Counted from the stretch's first letter, positions 16,464 to 25,453 are shown. The stretch is DNA of 53,417 bases from Bradyrhizobium elkanii WSM2783 (GCF_000472865.1 NZ_AXAP01000058.1:1-53417), one strand, 5' to 3'. Notes: generated from the sequence alone by a model not told the origin. Made by a program: numbers and translations.

Positions 16464-18254
16464 GCGCTGAAAATCGGCGTCGCGATCGTCGCTGTCTTCC
16501 ATCGCGAAGGCGAAGCCACCGCCGGCGGCGGCCTTGAGCGCGCGTGCCGGCTTGGCGACGGGCTTGCGGTCGGCGGCCGCCATGCTCGCGGCTTTCGCGC
16601 GGAGCTGGCCGACGGCCCGGTCGATCGGCATCGCAGCCGCGGGCCTGTCCTTTGCCTGGTCGATACGGAAATAGGCGATCGTCGACTGCAACTGTTCGGC
16701 CTGGGAGGCGAGCTCTTCCGAGGTCGAGGAGACCTGCTCGGATGCGCTGGCGTTCTGCTGGCCGACCTTGTCGAGCTGCTGGATCGCCTGGTTGATCTGC
16801 GCGGAACCGACATCCTGATCGCGGCAGGCCGCCGTGATCTCTTCCACCAGCTCCGCCGTCCGCTTGATGTCAGGCACCAGCTTGGCCAGCATGCTGCCCG
16901 CTTCCTGTGCCACCTTCACGCTCTCCGCCGACAGCGTGCCGATCTCGGCTGCGGCCGCCTGGCTGCGCTCGGCGAGCTTGCGGACTTCGGAGGCGACCAC
17001 CGCAAAGCCCTTGCCATGCTCGCCGGCGCGCGCGGCCTCGACCGCCGCGTTCAGGGCGAGCAGGTCGGTCTGGCGCGCGATCTCCTGCACAATGGTGATC
17101 TTCTCGGCGATCGTCTGCATTGCCTCGACGGCGCGGCCGACCGCGGCGCCGCTGGCTTCGGCATCCTTCGCCGACTGCCCTGCGATCTTCTCGGTCTGGT
17201 TGGCGTTCTCGGCGTTCTGCTTCACATTGGCCGCCATTTCCTCCATCGAGGAGGAGGCTTCTTCGGCCGAGGAGGCCTGCTCGGTCGCGCCTTGCGAGAG
17301 CTGTTCGGCGCTGGCCGAGAGCTCCTGGCTGCCGGCCGAGACGTTCTGCGCCGCCGTCAGCGCTTCCGCGACGATCGTGCGGAGCTTCTCGACCATGCGC
17401 TCCAGGGCCATGCCGAGCGTATCCTTGTCCGACAGGCGCTTGGCGTCGACAGTGAGGTTGCCCTGCGCGATCTCGTTGGCGACGGCCGCCGTTCCGTTCA
17501 GGTTCACGGTCATCGCATTCAGCGACTTGACGAGGTCGCCGATCTCGTCGTTGCTGACAACGTCGATCTTCTGGCTGAGATCACCGATCGCAACCGCATC
17601 GGCGAGGTTTACGGCACGGCTGAGTCCGCGGCTGATATTGAGCGCAATCCAGGTCGCCGCCACCACCGCGATCACGAGCGAGGTGAGCACCAGGATGACC
17701 AACAGCATCTCGGCGCGCGCCCCGTCCTGCCTTGCCTGCTCGGTCTGCTCGGCCATCGCCGACTTGACGAGCGAGATGTAGGCGTTTGCGGCTTCCAGCG
17801 CATCGGCCACTACCTTGCGACCTTCGTTCATCGAACGATCAGTCGCCGCCGCCTTGTCGACCTTGGCGAGGCGGACCGTCTCATCCTGATAGGCATTCAT
17901 CTTGACGTAGGCGGCCGAGAAAGCATCGATCAGCCTTTTGCCCCGGTCGGTCGCTCCGGCATAGATCTCGTCCCTGGTCTTGAGCAGCGGCTCGCGAATC
18001 TTCGCCAGGTCGGCAACGAACTGGTCATAGTTCTTTTCCGAAGCGATGATGGAGTTCTTCTCGGCCCGCAGCTGAAGCAGGATGCCCTTTTCGAGTTCGG
18101 CGGCCTTGTCCATGCGTCCGGCCCGCGAAACGAGACTCTCGGCCGTGCCGACCATGTCGCTGAGCTTCACGTAGCCCACCGCGCCCGCGACCATGGACAA
18201 CAGGATGACGAGGCCAAAGGCGCCGGCCAATTTTGCTTTTACGGTAAGTCTCAT
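16461..18254 (-). CDS. Methyl-accepting chemotaxis protein A (597 aa)
   Basis: An inner-membrane receptor with a first membrane helix (about 8-30), a helical periplasmic ligand domain of the four-helix-bundle type (about 31-185), a second membrane helix (about 190-212), a HAMP region and a cytoplasmic signalling hairpin with tip EIARQTDLLALNAAVEAARA. The ATG at 18254 is chosen because it aligns exactly with the start of paralogue B (MRLTVKAKLA against MRFTVKAKLA); a TTG twelve bases earlier is unlikely. After the HAMP it has about 39 extra residues absent from B (NGTAAVANEIAQGNLTVDAK and following), which look like a second HAMP-type unit. The signalling domain is nearly identical to B. No ligand can be inferred. 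Confidence 0.93.
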   Translation of the reverse strand: MRLTVKAKLAGAFGLVILLSMVAGAVGYVKLSDMVGTAESLVSRAGRMDKAAELEKGILLQLRAEKNSIIASEKNYDQFVADLAKIREPLLKTRDEIYAGATDRGKRLIDAFSAAYVKMNAYQDETVRLAKVDKAAATDRSMNEGRKVVADALEAANAYISLVKSAMAEQTEQARQDGARAEMLLVILVLTSLVIAVVAATWIALNISRGLSRAVNLADAVAIGDLSQKIDVVSNDEIGDLVKSLNAMTVNLNGTAAVANEIAQGNLTVDAKRLSDKDTLGMALERMVEKLRTIVAEALTAAQNVSAGSQELSASAEQLSQGATEQASSAEEASSSMEEMAANVKQNAENANQTEKIAGQSAKDAEASGAAVGRAVEAMQTIAEKITIVQEIARQTDLLALNAAVEAARAGEHGKGFAVVASEVRKLAERSQAAAAEIGTLSAESVKVAQEAGSMLAKLVPDIKRTAELVEEITAACRDQDVGSAQINQAIQQLDKVGQQNASASEQVSSTSEELASQAEQLQSTIAYFRIDQAKDRPAAAMPIDRAVGQLRAKAASMAAADRKPVAKPARALKAAAGGGFAFAMEDSDDRDADFQR

Positions 18255-18333
18255 TTCAGCCCCCAAGAGAATGCTCGAATTGTTGGTCGGACCGCAATCA
18301 ATCCAACCTGCCAGCCCACCAACGCTTCACTCC

Positions 18334-20031
18334 TCAGCGCTGAAAATCAGCGTCGCGGTCGTCCCCGTCTTCATCCAGCTCGAAAGCGAAGCCGCCGCCA
18401 TTGGCAACCTTGAGGGCGCGACGGCCCTGCGGCTTCGCCGCGGCGGCCGACGGCTTCCTGGCGCCGCGATCGACGGCCGCCATTGTCGCAGCCTTCGCGC
18501 GCAGTTGGCTGACCGCCTTGTCGATGGGCGCGGCGGCGGCCTTGCGCCCCTGGTCGATGCGGAAGAAGGCGATCGTCGACTGCAACTGCTCGGCCTGGGA
18601 GGCCAGTTCTTCCGAGGTCGAGGAAACCTGTTCGGATGCGCTGGCGTTCTGCTGGCCGACCTTGTCGAGCTGCTGGATCGCCTGGTTGATCTGCGCCGAA
18701 CCGACATCCTGCTCGCGGCAGGCCGCCGTGATTTCCTGGACCAGGTCCGCGGTTTTCTTGATATCGGGCACGAGCTTGGCAAGCATGCTGCCCGCCTCTT
18801 GCGCGACCTTCACGCTCTCCGTTGACAGCGTGCCGATCTCGGCGGCGGCCGCCTGGCTGCGTTCGGCGAGCTTGCGCACTTCGGAGGCGACCACGGCAAA
18901 GCCCTTGCCATGCTCGCCGGCGCGCGCCGCTTCGACCGCGGCATTGAGCGCCAGGAGGTCGGTCTGCCGCGCGATCTCCTGCACGATCGTGATCTTTTCG
19001 GCGATCGTCTGCATCGCTTCGACGGCGCGGCCGACGGCGGCGCCGCTGGCTTCGGCATCCTTGGCCGATTGCGTGGCGATCTTCTCGGTCTGGTTGGCGT
19101 TGTCGGCGTTCTGCTTCACATTGGAGGCCATCTCCTCCATCGAGGAGGAGGCTTCTTCAGCCGAGGACGCCTGCTCAGTCGCGCCCTGCGAGAGCTGCTC
19201 GGCGCTGGCCGAAAGCTCCTGGCTGCCGGCCGAGACGTTCTGCGCCGCGGTCAGGGCTTCCGACACGATCTGCCGCAGTTTCTCGACCATCACGTTCAGC
19301 GACTTGACGAGATCTCCGATCTCGTCGTTGCTGACTACGTCGATTTTCTGGCTGAGATCGCCGTCGGCGACTGCGCCTGCCAGACCGACTGCACGTCCCA
19401 GCGAGCGGCCGATGCTGAATGCGATCCAGAGCGCCGCACCGAGCCCGACAACGAGCGACGCGATAACCAGGCTTGCCAGCATGACAGTCGCGCGGCGGCC
19501 TTCTTCCTTGGCCTGCTCGGCCTGCATAGCCATGGCTTTCTTCGCGTAGCCGATATAGGCATCGGCCGCCTCCATGGACTCAACAACCGCCTGGCGGACA
19601 ACGGTCATCGATCGCTCGGCGGCCTTGGCCTTGTCGGTTCTTGCGAGTTTGAGCGTCTCGTCCTGCACCGAATTCATCTTGGCGTAGGCGGTGCTGAAGT
19701 TCTCGATCAGCCGCTTGCCCTGTTCGCTCGCGCCGGACTGAATCTCGTCCTTGAGCTTCAAGGTAGATCCACGAGTCCTGTCGATCTCGGACAAGAACCG
19801 GTCCATGTCGCCTTCGGGCACCAGGATCGCGTTCTTCTCGGCCCGGACCTGAAACAGGACATCCTTCTCGAGCTCGGCTGCCTTTTCCATCCGGCCGGCG
19901 CGGGCGACAAGGCTGTCCGTCGTCTCCACCATGTCGTTGAGCTTCATATAGGCCACTGCGCCGCTCACCGCGGACAGCAGGATGATCGCGCCGAAGGCAC
20001 AGGCCAACTTCGCCTTGACAGTAAATCTCAT
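18334..20031 (-). CDS. Methyl-accepting chemotaxis protein B (565 aa)
   Basis: This paralogue of the next gene has the same layout: membrane helix, four-helix-bundle ligand domain, membrane helix, HAMP, signalling hairpin. The ligand domain has diverged while about 255 residues of the signalling domain differ at only a handful of positions, which points to recent duplication or gene conversion. It goes straight from LVKSLN to VEKLR and so lacks the 39-residue HAMP-like insert of receptor A. Both end in a basic/Ala-rich tail closing with a DDRDADFQR-type end. Neither has a CheR-binding NWETF-like pentapeptide. It follows the cheW at 20066. Confidence 0.93.
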   Translation of the reverse strand: MRFTVKAKLACAFGAIILLSAVSGAVAYMKLNDMVETTDSLVARAGRMEKAAELEKDVLFQVRAEKNAILVPEGDMDRFLSEIDRTRGSTLKLKDEIQSGASEQGKRLIENFSTAYAKMNSVQDETLKLARTDKAKAAERSMTVVRQAVVESMEAADAYIGYAKKAMAMQAEQAKEEGRRATVMLASLVIASLVVGLGAALWIAFSIGRSLGRAVGLAGAVADGDLSQKIDVVSNDEIGDLVKSLNVMVEKLRQIVSEALTAAQNVSAGSQELSASAEQLSQGATEQASSAEEASSSMEEMASNVKQNADNANQTEKIATQSAKDAEASGAAVGRAVEAMQTIAEKITIVQEIARQTDLLALNAAVEAARAGEHGKGFAVVASEVRKLAERSQAAAAEIGTLSTESVKVAQEAGSMLAKLVPDIKKTADLVQEITAACREQDVGSAQINQAIQQLDKVGQQNASASEQVSSTSEELASQAEQLQSTIAFFRIDQGRKAAAAPIDKAVSQLRAKAATMAAVDRGARKPSAAAAKPQGRRALKVANGGGFAFELDEDGDDRDADFQR

Positions 20032-20065
20032 TTTCAGCCCCTCAAGTCTCGCCCCCGAGACGTCC

Positions 20066-20536
20066 TCAATTCAGGATACGTTCCATATTCGGTACGATGA
20101 CGAACTCTTCACGCCACTTGGTGATGAAGCGGATGAACTCCGGCTTCCAATGCATGCCGACGCGCGGCGTCTGCTGCACGTCGGTCCGCGAGATCTCGGT
20201 GACCTCGTAGACCTTGTCGGCGGTGACGCCGACCAGGACCGGCTCATTGTCGATGCCGACCTCGATCACCACGATCCGGGTATCGGCGGAATCTTCGGTC
20301 TGCGGCATCCCGAACCGGATGCGCAGGTCGGCCAGCGGAATGACATTGCCGCGCACATTGATCACGCTGGGCACGAACGACCGCGAGCCGGCCACTTTCG
20401 TCGCGGGAACCGGATCGATGATCTCGCGCACCAGGCCGGCATCGAGCGCGAATTTCTCGTCACCGAGCCCGATCATGACCACCTGCATCGAACCGTCCTG
20501 GACGGTCCCGGCGTCCTGCTGCCGATCTGTCGCCAT
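20066..20536 (-). CDS. cheW: CheW adaptor protein (copy next to cheA)
   Basis: The 156-residue CheW-domain protein has MQVVMIGLGDEKFALDAGLV, FVPSVINVRGNVIPLADLR and VGVTADKVYEVTEIS. Its ATG follows the cheA stop with no spacing, so the two are surely translated together and it is the likely primary coupling protein. The second cheW lies beyond the two receptors. Confidence 0.94.
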   Translation of the reverse strand: MATDRQQDAGTVQDGSMQVVMIGLGDEKFALDAGLVREIIDPVPATKVAGSRSFVPSVINVRGNVIPLADLRIRFGMPQTEDSADTRIVVIEVGIDNEPVLVGVTADKVYEVTEISRTDVQQTPRVGMHWKPEFIRFITKWREEFVIVPNMERILN

Positions 20537-22573
20537 CTATGCCGCCTCGCTCATCTGCTGCTTCTCCGCACGCGACTGCGCCAGCGCGACGAGTTGCGCC
20601 ACGTCGAGAATAAGCGCCGCGGTGCCGTCACCAAGGATGGTCGCGCCGGAAAAGATCGTGACGTCGGAATGCAGTTTCGAAAGCGACTTGATGACGGTCT
20701 GATGATTCCCGATGATCTGGTCGGCAACCAGCCCGACGCGCGTCTCGCCGGTCGAGATGATGATCGTCTTCTGATGCAGTCCGGGTGATCCGGGCACATC
20801 GAGAATGTCACGGAGCCGCAGGAAGGGCACGAGATTCCCGCGCACGTTGAGGAAATTGCGCCCACGCGAACGCTCGTCGTCCGCCGTGAGCTCGACGCAC
20901 TCCTCGACCGCCGGGAGCGGAATGATGTAGCGGCCCTCGCCGACGCGGATCAGCAATCCCTCGATGATCGCAAGCGTCAGCGGCAGGCGCAGCGTGACGC
21001 ACGTTCCCGCGCCGGGTTTCGTCGACAGATCGATCGAGCCGCGCATGTTCTCGATGGTGCGCTTGACCACGTCCATGCCGACACCGCGGCCGGACAGCGC
21101 GGAGATGGTCTGGGCGGTCGAGAACCCCGGATGGAACAGGAACTGATGAATCTCATGATCCGACATCGCGGCACCGGGCGCGATCAGCCCCTGCTCTTCC
21201 GCCTTGGCGCGGATGCGCGCGGTGTTGAGCCCGCCGCCATTGTCCTTGACGGTGACGAGAACCTGTGCGCCGGAATGGATCGCATAGAGCTCGATCCGCC
21301 CGTTCTCGGTCTTGCCGGCCGCCGCGCGCGTCTCGGAATCCTCGATGCCGTGATCGATCGCATTGCGGATCAGGTGCACGAGCGGATCGGCAAGACATTC
21401 GATCATGGTCTTGTCGAGCTCGGTATCCTCGCCCGAGGTGACGAATTCGACCGGCTTGCCGAGGTCGCGGGACAGATCGTGGACCAACCTTCGGAAGCGT
21501 CCGAACAGCGAGCCGATCGGGACCATCCGTGCGCCCATGGTGGTGTCGCGCAGGCTTGCCGCCAGCCGCTCGATCTCCTCGGCGATCATCTTGATCGAGA
21601 GATCGGAGCCGGCCGCGGCCAACTGGCTGAGCCGCGCCTGGGCGATGACGAGCTCTCCGACCCGGTCCATCAACTCATCGAGCCGTTCGGCCTGGACGCG
21701 GACCGTGGCGATGCCACGCTCTTCCGCGCGCTTCGGCTCGTCGCGCTTCCGTTCCGGCGGCGTCGCCGGCTCCGCCGCAGCGGGGGCCGAGGAAGCGGTC
21801 GGCGCCGGGGCCGGAGGAGCCACCGGCTCGGCTTCCGCCATTGCGAACGTCGGCGCCGCGCGCTCGACCTGCGCCAGCGGCACCAGCGTCAGCTTCATCT
21901 CGTCCTGCACGAACATGAAGACGTCGTCGATAGCGTCCTTGTCGCAACCGCTATGCAGCGTGACGTCCCATTTCAGGTAGCAGTCCTCGGGCTCCAGCTC
22001 GTCCAATAGCGGCACGCCATCGGTGACCGGCACGACGAAGCAGGGACCGAGCTTGCAGAGATCATCCAGGAGGTCGAGCGGATTGGAGCCGTTGCGGAGA
22101 ATATGTGACTCGAATTCGAGGCGCAGTTGCCAGCCCGCCGGTCGGCTCTCGCTTGCCGGCGGGGTGTCGATCTCAGACTCGACCGGCAGGACCTGCTCGA
22201 CAGGTGAAACGAAACGCTTCAGATCATCCAGGATGGCGTCGCCGATGATCGAATCAGCGTCATCGGGCGCTTCGATCAGGGCACGGATATAGTCCTTCGC
22301 CGCCAGCGCGACCGCTATCAGCTCTTGCGTCGGCTTGATCTCGCCCTTGCGGACCAGCTCGAAGGCGGTCTCGAATTCGTGGGTGAACGCGGCGACCTTG
22401 TCGAAGCCGAACATGGCGCCGGAGCCTTTGATGGTGTGCAGGGCGCGAAACGCCGAGTCGACCAGCTCGCGATCGTCGGGACGCAGGCCAAGATCCAGCA
22501 AGGCCCCTTCGAGGGTTTCGAAAAGCTCGCTCGCCTCCTGACGGAATATCTCCGTCGGGTCCATGCTGCTCAT
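20537..22573 (-). CDS. cheA: Chemotaxis histidine kinase CheA
   Basis: The 678-residue protein has the CheA domain order: Hpt/P1 with phosphorylated His46 (RALHTIKGSG), a spacer domain (about 145-235, ending in VFMFVQDEMKLTLVPL), an Ala/Pro-rich linker (about 245-280), P3 dimerisation (VRVQAERLDELMDRVGELV), the P4 ATPase with N-box HLIRNAIDHGIED, G1 VKDNGGGL and G2 GRGVGMDVV, and a C-terminal CheW-like P5. It phosphorylates CheY and CheB on receptor command. It has no fused receiver domain. Its ATG overlaps the cheY stop by four bases. Confidence 0.96.
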   Translation of the reverse strand: MSSMDPTEIFRQEASELFETLEGALLDLGLRPDDRELVDSAFRALHTIKGSGAMFGFDKVAAFTHEFETAFELVRKGEIKPTQELIAVALAAKDYIRALIEAPDDADSIIGDAILDDLKRFVSPVEQVLPVESEIDTPPASESRPAGWQLRLEFESHILRNGSNPLDLLDDLCKLGPCFVVPVTDGVPLLDELEPEDCYLKWDVTLHSGCDKDAIDDVFMFVQDEMKLTLVPLAQVERAAPTFAMAEAEPVAPPAPAPTASSAPAAAEPATPPERKRDEPKRAEERGIATVRVQAERLDELMDRVGELVIAQARLSQLAAAGSDLSIKMIAEEIERLAASLRDTTMGARMVPIGSLFGRFRRLVHDLSRDLGKPVEFVTSGEDTELDKTMIECLADPLVHLIRNAIDHGIEDSETRAAAGKTENGRIELYAIHSGAQVLVTVKDNGGGLNTARIRAKAEEQGLIAPGAAMSDHEIHQFLFHPGFSTAQTISALSGRGVGMDVVKRTIENMRGSIDLSTKPGAGTCVTLRLPLTLAIIEGLLIRVGEGRYIIPLPAVEECVELTADDERSRGRNFLNVRGNLVPFLRLRDILDVPGSPGLHQKTIIISTGETRVGLVADQIIGNHQTVIKSLSKLHSDVTIFSGATILGDGTAALILDVAQLVALAQSRAEKQQMSEAA

Positions 22574-22935
22574 GACCGCACCAGCTTGTTGACCACCGCG
22601 AGCAATTGCTCAGGCTTGAAGGGCTTGGTGATCCATCCGGTGGCGCCGGCGCTCTTGGCTTCCTGCTTCACCGCGTCGTTGGACTCGGTGGTGAGGAAAA
22701 CGATCGGCAGGCCGACCTGCGACGGCAGCTTGCGCAGGGCCCTTATCAGTTCGAGGCCGTTCATGACGGGCATGTTGAGGTCGGTGATCACGAGATCAAG
22801 CTTGCCCGCCTGCGCCTTCGCCAGGCCCTGCGCCCCGTCGCCCGCCTCGATCACGTTGTGACCGGCCGGCTCGAGCACGACCTTGATCATCTGGCGGATG
22901 CTGGGGGAATCATCGACCGTCAGGACCGTAGCCAT
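22570..22935 (-). CDS. cheY: Single-domain response regulator CheY
   Basis: A 121-residue receiver domain with no output domain: acidic pocket VDDS, phospho-acceptor Asp in DLNMPVMNG, Thr in FLTTES and Lys in ITKPF, so a working phospho-switch. It would be the output of CheA, acting on a motor or another target. The ATG at 22935 overlaps the STAS gene stop (TGATG); a GTG one codon earlier is also possible. Confidence 0.94.
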   Translation of the reverse strand: MATVLTVDDSPSIRQMIKVVLEPAGHNVIEAGDGAQGLAKAQAGKLDLVITDLNMPVMNGLELIRALRKLPSQVGLPIVFLTTESNDAVKQEAKSAGATGWITKPFKPEQLLAVVNKLVRS

Positions 22936-23252
22936 CACGCGCCATCCTTGTTGTGAAAATGTTGGTCGATCATCGCATCGCTGGAGAAGCCTGCGCGGCG
23001 AAGAGTATTACGGAGGCTTTGCGAGAATGCAGTCAGGACGACCGGGCGGCCCTGCGCCTTGCCGGTCTCCGCGGTAGAAAGCAAAAGCTGGATCGAGGTG
23101 ACGTCGGCCTTGTCGACAGCGGAGCAGTCGATCTCGAGCCGATCATTGCGGCTGAAGGCCTCGCGGATCGTGTCGTAGACCTGGCGGATCGACGCGATGC
23201 TGCAGTCCGGTGGCAACTGCAGCCACCGTTTGGACTCTGTCACGTCAGCCAT
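22935..23252 (-). CDS. STAS-domain protein, first gene of che operon
   Basis: A 105-residue protein consisting only of a STAS fold, the anti-sigma-antagonist type (WLQLPPDCSIASIRQVYDTI, LEIDCSAVDKADVTSIQLLL, VVLTAFSQSLRNTLRRAG). The Ser/Thr in DVTS occupies the position that is phosphorylated in SpoIIAA-like proteins. STAS genes at the head of che operons are known in alphaproteobacteria, but their role is not settled. It is tightly coupled to cheY and is probably the first gene of the operon. Confidence 0.88.
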   Translation of the reverse strand: MADVTESKRWLQLPPDCSIASIRQVYDTIREAFSRNDRLEIDCSAVDKADVTSIQLLLSTAETGKAQGRPVVLTAFSQSLRNTLRRAGFSSDAMIDQHFHNKDGA

Positions 23253-23271
23253 TCACCGCCCCCGCATTCCC

Positions 23272-23303
23272 AGAGATTCGCTTTAGCCGGAATGCGAATC
23301 TCT
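23272..23303. promoter_or_regulatory. Perfect 10-base inverted repeat upstream of che operon
   Basis: agagattcgc (23272-23281) and gcgaatctct (23294-23303) pair perfectly around a 12-base centre, 20 bases upstream of the first operon gene. It lies in the 290-base gap shared with the divergent HD-GYP gene. It may be a protein-binding site or a leader hairpin in the operon transcript. Confidence 0.5.
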
Positions 23304-23541
23304 TTCGGCCGAAGTATCGGCAGAGATGGTGATTAAGATGTTAATCAACCGCGATTCCATGCAAGATGACCGTAGGATTACGGTGCGCGGGATTCGACGG
23401 GTAGCCTGGTAGGATTCGCGCCTGCATTCACGCGCATCGAACAGGCGGTGCAATCGGCGATTGTCAGGCTTAGGTCGACGTTAAGAGCCTGCACAGTAGC
23501 TCTTGGTCTCGTACAACCGACCGTGCGTACCAGGACGTCAG

Positions 23542-24624
23542 ATGCTTACACAAGCGCTTCTCGTTGACGACAGTCGTTCTGTCCTCGACTTCCTCACGCG
23601 GCTCCTGGAAGCCGACGGTACCGTGCAGGTCACGGCGTACACCTGTCCGCTGCAGGCGATGACATCGGCGATGCAGCGCCAATATGACATCGTCCTCGTT
23701 GACTACGAGATGCCGAGAATGGACGGCGTCACATTCATCCGCGAACTCCGTGCGATCGAGAACTTCGGCAATATTCCGATCGTGATGATCACCTCGGTAC
23801 AGACGGACGACGTGCGCATGCAGGCGCTCGAGGCCGGCGCCACCGATTTCCTGCCGAAACATCCGCAAACTCTGGAGACCAGGGTCCGGCTGAGAAATCT
23901 CATCCGGCTCGGCATTGCCGTTCGGCAACTGAACGACCGCGCAGCCGATCTCGTCCGGGAAGTTGCCAGTGCCACGCAGAAGCTGCAGGAGCGCGAGGAG
24001 GAGATCATCCTTCGTCTGGCGCTCGCCGTCGAATACCGCGACAACGACACCGGCGAGCACACACTTCGGGTAGCGAAATACAGCCGCATCATCGCCGAAG
24101 AACTCGGCCTGCCGTCCCGGCTCATCCGCGATATCTATCTTGCGGCCCCCCTGCATGACGTCGGCAAAGTCGCGATACCCGACAGCATCCTGCTCAAGCC
24201 GGGCCGGCTGAACGCGGAGGAGATCGCGATCATACGCACCCACGCCGTGATCGGCGGACGCATCCTCGCCGACAGCCATTGCGAGCTGATCCAGCTTGGA
24301 GCCGAGATCGCTGCAGCTCATCACGAACGCTGGGACGGCAGCGGCTATCCCAACGGGCTCAGGGAAACCGACATTCCGATCGCGGCCCGCGTCGTCGCAG
24401 TCGCCGACGTCTTCGATGCGCTGACGATGAAGCGTCCCTACAAGGACCCGATGCCGCCTGCGGACGCGCGTCGTTACCTCGAGGACAACAAGGCGCGCCA
24501 ATTCGATCCCGCCTGCGTCGACGCCTTTCTTTCGCGCTGGAACGAAGTCGTGGCGATCGCCACCGCGCAACATACGATAGCACCGTGGCAGGCCGAAATG
24601 CGCACGCTTTCGACGGCCGTCTAG
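23542..24624 (+). CDS. Response regulator with HD-GYP c-di-GMP phosphodiesterase domain
   Basis: The 360-residue cytoplasmic protein has a receiver domain (1-120; Asp54 in VLVDYEMPRMDG), a coiled-coil linker (about 130-160) and an HD-GYP domain (about 160-350) with HDVGKVAIPD (205-214) and HHERWDGSGYP (260-270), so the metal-binding and GYP motifs are intact. It should hydrolyse c-di-GMP when phosphorylated. No dedicated kinase lies beside it; CheA of the divergent operon is an obvious candidate donor. The start is taken at ATG 23542 because the receiver begins there (MLTQALLVDDS); a TTG 13 codons earlier adds non-homologous residues. Confidence 0.93.
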   Translation: MLTQALLVDDSRSVLDFLTRLLEADGTVQVTAYTCPLQAMTSAMQRQYDIVLVDYEMPRMDGVTFIRELRAIENFGNIPIVMITSVQTDDVRMQALEAGATDFLPKHPQTLETRVRLRNLIRLGIAVRQLNDRAADLVREVASATQKLQEREEEIILRLALAVEYRDNDTGEHTLRVAKYSRIIAEELGLPSRLIRDIYLAAPLHDVGKVAIPDSILLKPGRLNAEEIAIIRTHAVIGGRILADSHCELIQLGAEIAAAHHERWDGSGYPNGLRETDIPIAARVVAVADVFDALTMKRPYKDPMPPADARRYLEDNKARQFDPACVDAFLSRWNEVVAIATAQHTIAPWQAEMRTLSTAV

Positions 24625-24697
24625 CTTCAACTGAAACCAAGCTGCTGGCGCGGGATGATTTTTCCTCGAACCATCATCGCGCTCTATCTTCTTGTTT

Positions 24698-24770
24698 GAG
24701 CATGATCTTTTCGGAGAACCTGTATCCCGTTTTGCGCTAACGCGGCCCTCCGGGTCCGGATCATGCTCTG
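24698..24770. repeat. gagcatgatc palindrome, copy 3 with longer centre
   Basis: gagcatgatctttcgg-type left arm (24698-24715) and ccggatcatgctct right arm match the copies at 12100 and 16412, but the centre is longer and contains gcgctaacgcggccctccggg. It lies in the 320-base gap after the HD-GYP gene. Confidence 0.75.
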
Positions 24771-24900
24771 AGTTGTGTAACGTCGTTGTGAGCCGGCAGC
24801 TTCCGCCTGCAACCTGCGCACGAATGTGCTCACGCGGCATTGAGAGAACGTGAGAAGACGCGCTCTTTAAACAGGGTGTCGCGATCCGCACTTCGAAAGG

Positions 24901-24922
24901 GGAGCCACGCTCCATTGGCTCC
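24901..24922 (+). promoter_or_regulatory. Leader hairpin before small secreted protein
   Basis: ggagcca (24901-24907) and tggctcc (24916-24922) form a perfect seven-base stem just before the ribosome site ggag (24933-24936) and the ATG at 24944. It may affect translation or transcript stability. Confidence 0.35.
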
Positions 24923-24943
24923 GCTTCCTGATGGAGAACACCC

Positions 24944-25204
24944 ATGTCTGCAATCAAGCTCTTGTCGATCGCGCTGGTCGCTGCGGCGACGCTTGCAACT
25001 CCCGCGATGGCTCGCGAACACACGCGCCACGCTCTGCGTGCCAATGCCGCTGCCGTTGCGGCGCCGGAGCAGGTCTATGTCGGCGGACCGGGCTGCGTTC
25101 CCGCCCCACGGGTAGGCGCGTTTGCCTCGCAGCCCTGGACCGACGGCAACGTTCCCTGTGAACCCGGCACCGGCTATGGCTATTACAGCTACGGCTATTA
25201 TTGA
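24944..25204 (+). CDS. Small secreted protein, Gly/Tyr-rich C terminus
   Basis: An 86-residue protein with a clear signal peptide (MSAIKLLSIALVAAATLATP then AMA cleavage). The mature part of about 60 residues has two Cys (GGPGCVPAP and NVPCEPG) that could form a disulfide, and ends in a GYGYYSYGYY tail. No family is recognised. It has its own ribosome site and a strong terminator 65 bases downstream, so it is a single-gene unit. Confidence 0.8.
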   Translation: MSAIKLLSIALVAAATLATPAMAREHTRHALRANAAAVAAPEQVYVGGPGCVPAPRVGAFASQPWTDGNVPCEPGTGYGYYSYGYY

Positions 25205-25270
25205 TCCGGTCGCTTCGGACCACCGTTGAACGAGTATCCTGTCAGTCGAGCTGACGGTCGAAACTGAAGA

Positions 25271-25306
25271 GGCCGGACCGCTTGTGCGGTCCCGGCCGCT
25301 TTTTTA
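25271..25306 (+). terminator. Intrinsic terminator
   Basis: ggccggaccg (25271-25280) pairs with cggtcccggcc (25287-25297, one bulged base) around a six-base loop, followed by gctttttta. This is a classical strong terminator for the secreted-protein gene ending at 25204. Confidence 0.9.
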
Positions 25307-25428
25307 TTGGTAGTATCGTAGATTCAAATCCCGCTGTCCTGCGCATGCGCGCATCCGTGGATTAGCGCTGCGCTATTGCTGCGCACCGCGCAGCGCAAAG
25401 AAAATCCTAAGCGATATCTCACTGCATT

Positions 25429-25453
25429 CCTAAAGACGAATTTAGTGGATGCG
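25429..25453 (+). promoter_or_regulatory. Shared upstream element, copy 1
   Basis: ctaaagacgaatttagtgg within 25430-25448 (CTAAAN6TTTAGTGG) matches elements at 41512-41529 (minus strand) and 41683-41706. All three lie 70-160 bases upstream of genes for small or low-complexity secreted proteins, here the one starting at 25554. Candidate regulator site or promoter core. The rest of the gap 25307-25553 shows nothing else. Confidence 0.6.

Noticed and set aside
15987..18413. 808-residue open frame antisense to receptor A and the downstream cheW
   Set aside because: It is the mirror of two well-supported genes; its Arg/His/Gly-rich composition is typical of antisense frames in high-GC DNA and it shows no domain.
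23470..25044. 524-residue antisense frame over the HD-GYP gene
   Set aside because: It covers a clear gene, a palindrome and the leader of the next gene; no domain is visible.
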